The notes under the pieces were generated by a model. That model had not been told where the DNA came from. It saw nothing but the letters and a program-made list of their open reading frames with translations, and searched no databases. A program made the position numbers and the translations under genes. A stretch of 9,154 nt of DNA from an uncultured Collinsella sp. (GTDB lineage Bacteria; Actinomycetota; Coriobacteriia; Coriobacteriales; Coriobacteriaceae): the NCBI GenBank assembly GCA_958427895.1, contig CAUADW010000069.1, positions 1-9,154 of the forward strand, in the 5' to 3' direction. This document shows positions 7,901 through 9,154 of the stretch, in pieces (the first letter of the stretch is position 1; every line of letters starts with the position of its first letter).

Positions 7901-8191
7901 CGTGGTCAGAAAATCCGACTCTTCGTTTTCCTCAGTTGCCTCGACCGTCTTGTCGGTCCAGATTCGGCCGACATTTTGAGTCGTTACTTTATTACCGTTG
8001 TGACCGGCCGCCCAGATTTCCCAGCGTCCGCTGGTGTCGGGATCGACGACGACCTTTCCGCTCATTGTCGGTCCGTCCATTCCGGTACTGGACCTGGCGT
8101 TGGCCTCGGGCAGCATGGCAAATGCTGCAGCCGGCAATACCAGCACTACGGCCAGTATCACCGCCAAGAGACCCCTCGTGTACTTACTCAT
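1901..8191 (-). CDS. Giant LPTTG-anchored surface protein: vWA domain plus about ten Spy0128/FctA-like domains
   Basis: This 2096-residue protein should be secreted and sortase-linked to peptidoglycan as an adhesin or minor pilin-like rod. Residues 1-25 or 1-32 form a signal peptide. The vWA domain (about 115-365) has a complete-looking MIDAS: DASGS at 122-126, T229 in GATRADYG and D259 in FFTDGTP. Residues 370-697 are of unknown fold. From about 698 to 2035 come ten repeats, each starting near K-x-L-x-GR and ending F-x-N-x-Y. This matches the Lys/Asn pair of Spy0128-type isopeptide domains. Nine also carry a Glu in a Y-x-(V/I/L)-x-E strand. The C-terminus has LPTTG (2064-2068), a hydrophobic helix and WGIRKR. 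The start is supported by AAGGGAG upstream and the signal peptide. The gene is monocistronic in this view. No sortase is in the window and the ligand is unknown. Isopeptide chemistry is inferred from the family. Confidence 0.93.
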   Translation of the reverse strand: MSKYTRGLLAVILAVVLVLPAAAFAMLPEANARSSTGMDGPTMSGKVVVDPDTSGRWEIWAAGHNGNKVTTQNVGRIWTDKTVEATEENEESDFLTTLSAMSSTSNSTVTVTTPLDIVMVLDASGSMDDPMGGGDRTKRIDALKNAANSFIDTIAKQNESIEGVDRQHRVAIVKFAGKKSNDIGNNMYRDGGYSYNYTQVMKELTYCSGSNADDLKKNTINKIQPAGATRADYGLELAEKITTTYGRKDAKKIIVFFTDGTPTKQNKFDAGVANAAVTAAKNMKDGKATVYTIGIFDGADPSAGIQDSGKSQKENKFMQAVSSNYPNATAWNIHGTRAENSDYYKSATNAEELKKVFDDISQAITSEAPYPTEIHKGYDETKSGYITFTDELGDFMQVDGFTEVVINGTPVTKTDKTVNKETNTDTYEFTGKAKDLLITVQRAGDDNPQKGDIVTVNIPASLIPLSHFKTVDGKLSVDNVKPIQVKYASSVKSVALDNLFTPEEVTGLKAYIEKNTTVADDGSKTVSFYANKWKTGALGDTVANFEPADTNRYYYFQKQTPIYTDKDCTQPAKNSLAEKGTYYYKDEFEEQGSNNEAKPTTAVIEFIGGDATKFDGAIVADKEGNLSFSVGTARLAFIDELHTTKKSVGGNNTGTATDVLNPKWNNVSAKATATHVNSYLGNNGKISFAYDMTPAMVNTKASFGLTKVLEGRDRTNADAFEFGLTSENGAPMPTTTTAIVRKADLDARGKAAIDFGTIEYTKPGTYVYKVSEKHAGTTIDGIAYSGNVAEITVTVRPNKKGELSADVKVTSGETEFKNVYASDPVESSVTDQIAVAKSLTGRDLAEGEFSFELLEVMGKEVKPVETVANGADGKVTFSAIKYTEIGQHTYKLREVKGDAGGITYDNTVYTVVTTIADNGKGQLVATHELRGAKDVKNIEFKNAYTTNAAEASLAGIKNLQVADGLTPADIAGKFTFTVTGEEGAPMPVNASVTNDAKGKVDFGKITFTLDDLNKALGEKPEKREHTFTYTVTESGEVAGVTNDDRPSRTVSFTVTDDGKGNLSVSRKPDGDVAFTFTNTYNVTPVETSVTDQITANKVLTGRELKEGEFSFELVEGDEVVAKGTNAADGTIAMDKIAYDKPDKHTYTLREVNGGTTSKGITYSDAKYTIETTITDNGDGTLKAEHVLKDPEAATFKNTYSVTPLDAELDFDLSKAIDGREWTDGDEFSFTITAPDGAPLPDPATVTVSKHDAKDGIAAIKFGKIRYTAAGTYKYEIRENAGNTVGMTYDSHVATAEVTVTEGSEGNLTANVTKKENGRFTNMYRTELDYAAAGGLKLSKTLCGRPMTEGQFTFTVTPADDDSASALGLLPGANNFESPATIEGTVGLIDILAGHEVKFTQADAGKTFKYTVAEKNDGQPGYTYDDAVRTVTIAIVDDTAGTLTATTTVSGGPEGTHETVHKSGENKVEKALVPFHNSYSATTNTPGGTAAQVVATKTLTGRPMADGEFWFGIAYQGELVAYENLKPNIGGHVSFDTLHYDTKMLANLEAAGLAYRTDKDGKLAWTINYTAYEDLFGLPNGVSATTWSFGFKVIVVDNGDGTLTATVDYGGVEPLFENVYGADAVDAALTGTKKLQVAEGLTPADITGKFTFTVTADEAGAPMPERTTVTNDAAGNVDFGKIHFTLEDLNRALGVTDDATDKAEADEADEAEADEAEAEEADPAADANVDESEPAAPTAPRSHTFAYTVTETGSAPGVTNDANATRKVSYTVTDDGAGHLSVKREGDDGAAFTFTNTYSVTPTDSSVTDQVKTVKRLTGRDLAVGEFTFDLLEDDVVVASGTNDANGTVTLSPIRYEAPGTHTYTLREACPNALGLYKGVTYDGTTYTVVATVSDNGDGTLAVTHKLEGTTESAGFTNKYHAMPTQVSIGAIKVLEGRELKKDEFSFKFVGEGIESTVTNDADGKINFDKFEYDEPGTYVYTISEVKGDETGMTYDKSVFTATVNVVDDGEGSLKASVAFAKGDKSVEGIVFNNTYKKPETPVSTPDPGTPKTVTNIVKTVKGFLPTTGDQQAAALLMTFVIAMAGVGALVWGIRKR
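2087..6100 (-). repeat. Array of ten Spy0128-like domains in the adhesin
   Basis: Approximate residue limits: R1 698-822, R2 823-945, R3 946-1080, R4 1081-1200, R5 1201-1325, R6 1326-1479, R7 1480-1620, R8 1621-1798, R9 1799-1919, R10 1920-2035. Candidate bond Lys/Asn pairs are K707/N818, K837/N942, K957/N1078, K1097/N1197, K1214/N1321, K1339/N1476, K1496/N1617, K1632/N1795, K1814/N1917 and K1932/N2033. Candidate catalytic Glu residues are E772, E894, E1033, E1150, E1278, E1413, E1750, E1867 and E1984. R7 has none in the matching place. Confidence 0.82.
2972..3112 (-). repeat. Acidic low-complexity insertion inside domain R8
   Basis: Residues about 1694-1740 are built from near-repeats of EADEADEA, then a Pro/Ala-rich stretch. 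The DNA (about 3032-3090) is a degenerate tandem of GAGGCCGAC-like units. The homologous domain R3 has only a short EKPEKRE link at the same place, so this is an expansion in a loop between strands. Confidence 0.8.
7097..7849 (-). other. von Willebrand factor A domain of the adhesin
   Basis: Residues 115-365. DIVMVLDASGS begins the first strand. VAIVKFAG, GATRADYG, KKIIVFFTDGTP and VYTIGIFDG are the following vWA strands and loops. The D-x-S-x-S, Thr and Asp positions of a metal-binding MIDAS are all present, so metal-dependent ligand binding is plausible. The domain ends near NAEELKKVFDDISQAI, the usual final helix. Confidence 0.9.
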
Positions 8192-8196
8192 CGCGT

Positions 8197-8203
8197 CTCC
8201 CTT
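8197..8203 (-). promoter_or_regulatory. Ribosome binding site of the adhesin
   Basis: AAGGGAG on the - strand, 5 bases before the ATG at 8191-8189. It supports that start, which is directly followed by a good signal peptide. Confidence 0.7.
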
Positions 8204-8243
8204 CTCGCGGTCTCAGACCTTGCATCAGCCTAAAGTTACGAAA

Positions 8244-8323
8244 TGAGACACAATTAGGGCAGGTGACACATGTTCCAGATTCGGTTTTGAGCGTGAGACA
8301 AATGTCTCACCAAAGTTGAGACA
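8244..8323 (-). promoter_or_regulatory. TGAGACA motif cluster, putative operator of the adhesin
   Basis: TGAGACA occurs at 8244-8250, 8294-8300 and 8317-8323, and its reverse complement at 8303-8309. The middle pair forms the palindrome GTGAGACA-AA-TGTCTCAC (8293-8310). The cluster lies 53-132 bases upstream of the adhesin start, where a promoter is expected. I could not pick a convincing -10/-35 pair. The binding protein is not recognised. Confidence 0.5.
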
Positions 8324-8335
8324 CGGCGTTTTAGC

Positions 8336-8386
8336 AGGAAAACGGGTGCGACTCAAGATGGACGGGGCAAAAGAACCCGTTTTCCT
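8336..8386. repeat. 12-bp inverted repeat overlapping linker L2
   Basis: AGGAAAACGGGT (8336-8347) and ACCCGTTTTCCT (8375-8386) are perfect reverse complements with a 27-base loop. The right arm is part of the linker repeat, so the left arm is an extra inverted piece of it. Confidence 0.7.
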
Positions 8387-8402
8387 CCGTCCCCGGGGGA
8401 TC
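8367..8402 (+). repeat. Linker repeat L2
   Basis: Second copy of the motif at 1544-1590. The core CCGTTTTCCTCCGTCCCC is identical over 18 bases. It lies 14 bases before palindrome B2. Confidence 0.75.
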
Positions 8403-8416
8403 TATTGGTGGTGCTC

Positions 8417-8576
8417 GCCACGAAACTGGCCTATCTACTATGTTTAGTCCGGTACCTCCGACCATAACCGCGTTTCATGAAAAACCGCAGGCGTTCTACC
8501 TGCGGCTTTCATTTCGCATTACTTGCCGTGGTCGAGGACTGCCGCCTAAACGTAGTAGATGGGCCCCTTTCGTGGC
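8417..8576. repeat. Nested palindrome B2 (160 bp), subfamily B
   Basis: The outer arms 8417-8446 and 8547-8576 match at 26 of 30 positions as reverse complements, and two of the differences are G-T wobbles. The middle stem pairs 8455-8464 with about 8529-8537. The inner hairpin has an identical 7-bp core stem and the same CGTTCTA loop as B1. Beyond one interruption its lower stem TGAAA/TTTCA differs from B1 but still pairs. Confidence 0.88.
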
Positions 8577-8595
8577 AGACGGGTCACGCGGCGGC

Positions 8596-8642
8596 CCTCG
8601 CGAGGCCAAAATGATCCGTTTCCCTCTGTCCACGGGAGATCA
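8596..8642 (+). repeat. Linker repeat L3
   Basis: Third and most diverged copy. CCTCGCGAGGCCAAAATGA, then CCGTTTCCCTCTGTCCAC and AGATCA, follow the same order as L1. It lies 27 bases before palindrome A2. Confidence 0.72.
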
Positions 8643-8669
8643 AGGGCTGTTACGGATATGGTGTCATTT

Positions 8670-8823
8670 CAAAACTATGCCGGATTACGGGGCTAATGTC
8701 GGGACCCTTATCCATACCTCCATTTTTTGAAAAACGGCAGGCTATCTACCTGTGGTTTTATTTTTGCGATTTTCCGTATGGTCGGAGGTTCGCTATCCAG
8801 CCCCGTAATCCGGCATAGTTTTG
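8670..8823. repeat. Nested palindrome A2 (154 bp), subfamily A
   Basis: The outer arms 8670-8694 and 8799-8823 are perfect 25-bp reverse complements. The length equals that of A1, and the outermost parts are identical to A1, but the inner part of the outer stem differs in both arms together. The middle stem pairs CCATAC (8712-8717) with GTATGG (8776-8781). The inner hairpin is 8731-8741 with 8749-8759, imperfect, followed by a T-rich run, so it may also act as a terminator. Confidence 0.9.
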
Positions 8824-8838
8824 TTCGCGACGGCACAA

Positions 8839-8888
8839 CCGCGCGTTTAAGCGCGGGGCCGGTGGGGCATTCTTGCCCCACCGGCCCC
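8839..8888 (-). terminator. Tandem hairpins behind the ferredoxin gene
   Basis: A perfect 15-bp stem (8855-8869 with 8874-8888, loop TTCT) is followed on the - strand by a 6-bp stem (8839-8844 with 8851-8856) that shares two bases with it. It starts 21 bases after the gene's stop codon. There is no clear U-run, so its role as a terminator is likely but not certain. Confidence 0.6.
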
Positions 8889-8909
8889 TATTCCAGCTCT
8901 GTTCCAGCG

Positions 8910-9154
8910 CTATTCCGGCTTGGTTTCTACCGTGGGAGTCTTGTCCGCTGCGACTGGGGTGCGAGCGGTGTCCATAGTCAGGCAGTGTTTAGGACAGCTT
9001 TCGATGCACTCGCCGCACACCACGCAGGCATACGGGTCGATCGACCACGTTCCACCCTTGCGATCGACCGAGAGTGCGCCCGCCGGGCAGCGACGCGCGC
9101 ACATGCCGCAGCAGATACACACGTCCATGTCGTTGACGATATGCCCGCGCAAGC
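8910..9154 (-). CDS. 4Fe-4S dicluster ferredoxin-like subunit (Ech/Hyc-type hydrogenase or NuoI-like), 3' part
   Basis: The frame is open to the right edge, so this is the C-terminal 80 or so residues of a longer protein. A TTG at 9152-9150 is only an in-frame codon and is not a convincing start. Two cluster-binding motifs are visible: C-x2-C-x2-C-x3-CP (visible residues 12-23, with an extra Cys at 14) and a second C-x2-C-x2-C-x3-CP (43-54). The spacing, the W-S-I-D between them and the CPKHCL-x-M ending resemble the electron-transfer subunit of membrane [NiFe] hydrogenases (EchF, HycF/HyfH) and NuoI. Such a subunit carries electrons between a soluble donor or acceptor and the hydrogenase core. 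The last 20 residues are Thr/Pro/Lys-rich and seem unstructured. Being followed by strong hairpins, it is probably the last gene of its operon. Which complex it belongs to cannot be decided from this fragment. Confidence 0.85.
   Translation of the reverse strand, partial: LRGHIVNDMDVCICCGMCARRCPAGALSVDRKGGTWSIDPYACVVCGECIESCPKHCLTMDTARTPVAADKTPTVETKPE

Noticed and set aside
698..8191. Control of the adhesin by the kinase/regulator pair.
   Set aside because: The genes are only convergent neighbours. No binding site shared by the two promoters can be seen, because the kinase promoter is outside the window.
8440..8730. A 96-codon + strand frame across B2 and A2, and small frames across A1 and B1.
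   Set aside because: They translate the palindromes themselves, with KPQAFYLR- or KPQVERLR-like peptides from the inner hairpin in different frames and strands. No ribosome site or conserved protein is visible.
1358..8823. A composite transposon with A/B elements as terminal repeats.
   Set aside because: No transposase lies between them, no target duplication was found at their edges, and the copies are in direct orientation. Movement by an enzyme encoded elsewhere remains possible.

Overview
The window looks like chromosomal DNA of a GC-rich, host-associated anaerobic actinobacterium. Collinsella or a relative in the Coriobacteriia is my best guess. The guess rests on base composition, a sortase-anchored giant surface protein, and an energy-converting-hydrogenase-like ferredoxin. 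It is inference, not identification.

Layout. (1) Positions 1-1327 on the + strand hold the 3' part of a HisKA_3-type sensor kinase, overlapping by 4 bases a complete NarL/FixJ-type response regulator. (2) Positions 1328-1900 hold no gene. They contain two large nested palindromes (A1, B1), a linker motif, and two hairpins behind the convergent gene. (3) Positions 1901-8191 on the - strand encode one 2096-residue cell-wall protein: signal peptide, von Willebrand A domain with a MIDAS motif, a region of unknown fold, about ten Spy0128/FctA-like domains of the isopeptide-forming kind, an LPTTG sortase signal, a membrane helix and a basic tail. (4) Positions 8192-8909 hold no gene. They carry a cluster of TGAGACA motifs upstream of the adhesin, a 12-bp inverted repeat, two more nested palindromes (B2, A2), two more linker copies, and tandem hairpins. 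(5) Positions 8910-9154 on the - strand hold the 3' end of a two-cluster ferredoxin-type gene, probably the last subunit of an Ech/Hyc-like membrane hydrogenase.

The adhesin should be exported, joined to peptidoglycan by a sortase not in this window, and displayed as a long rod with a ligand-binding vWA head. The kinase/regulator pair is convergent with it. Nothing here shows that the pair regulates the adhesin.

The least explained structure is the set of four 154-162 bp three-tier palindromes, ordered A1-B1-[adhesin]-B2-A2 and all in the same orientation. They form two subfamilies that share an inner hairpin but differ in the outer stem. Outer arms match perfectly (A) or nearly (B) within each copy, even where copies differ from each other. 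This points to a repeat family kept for its palindromic structure.
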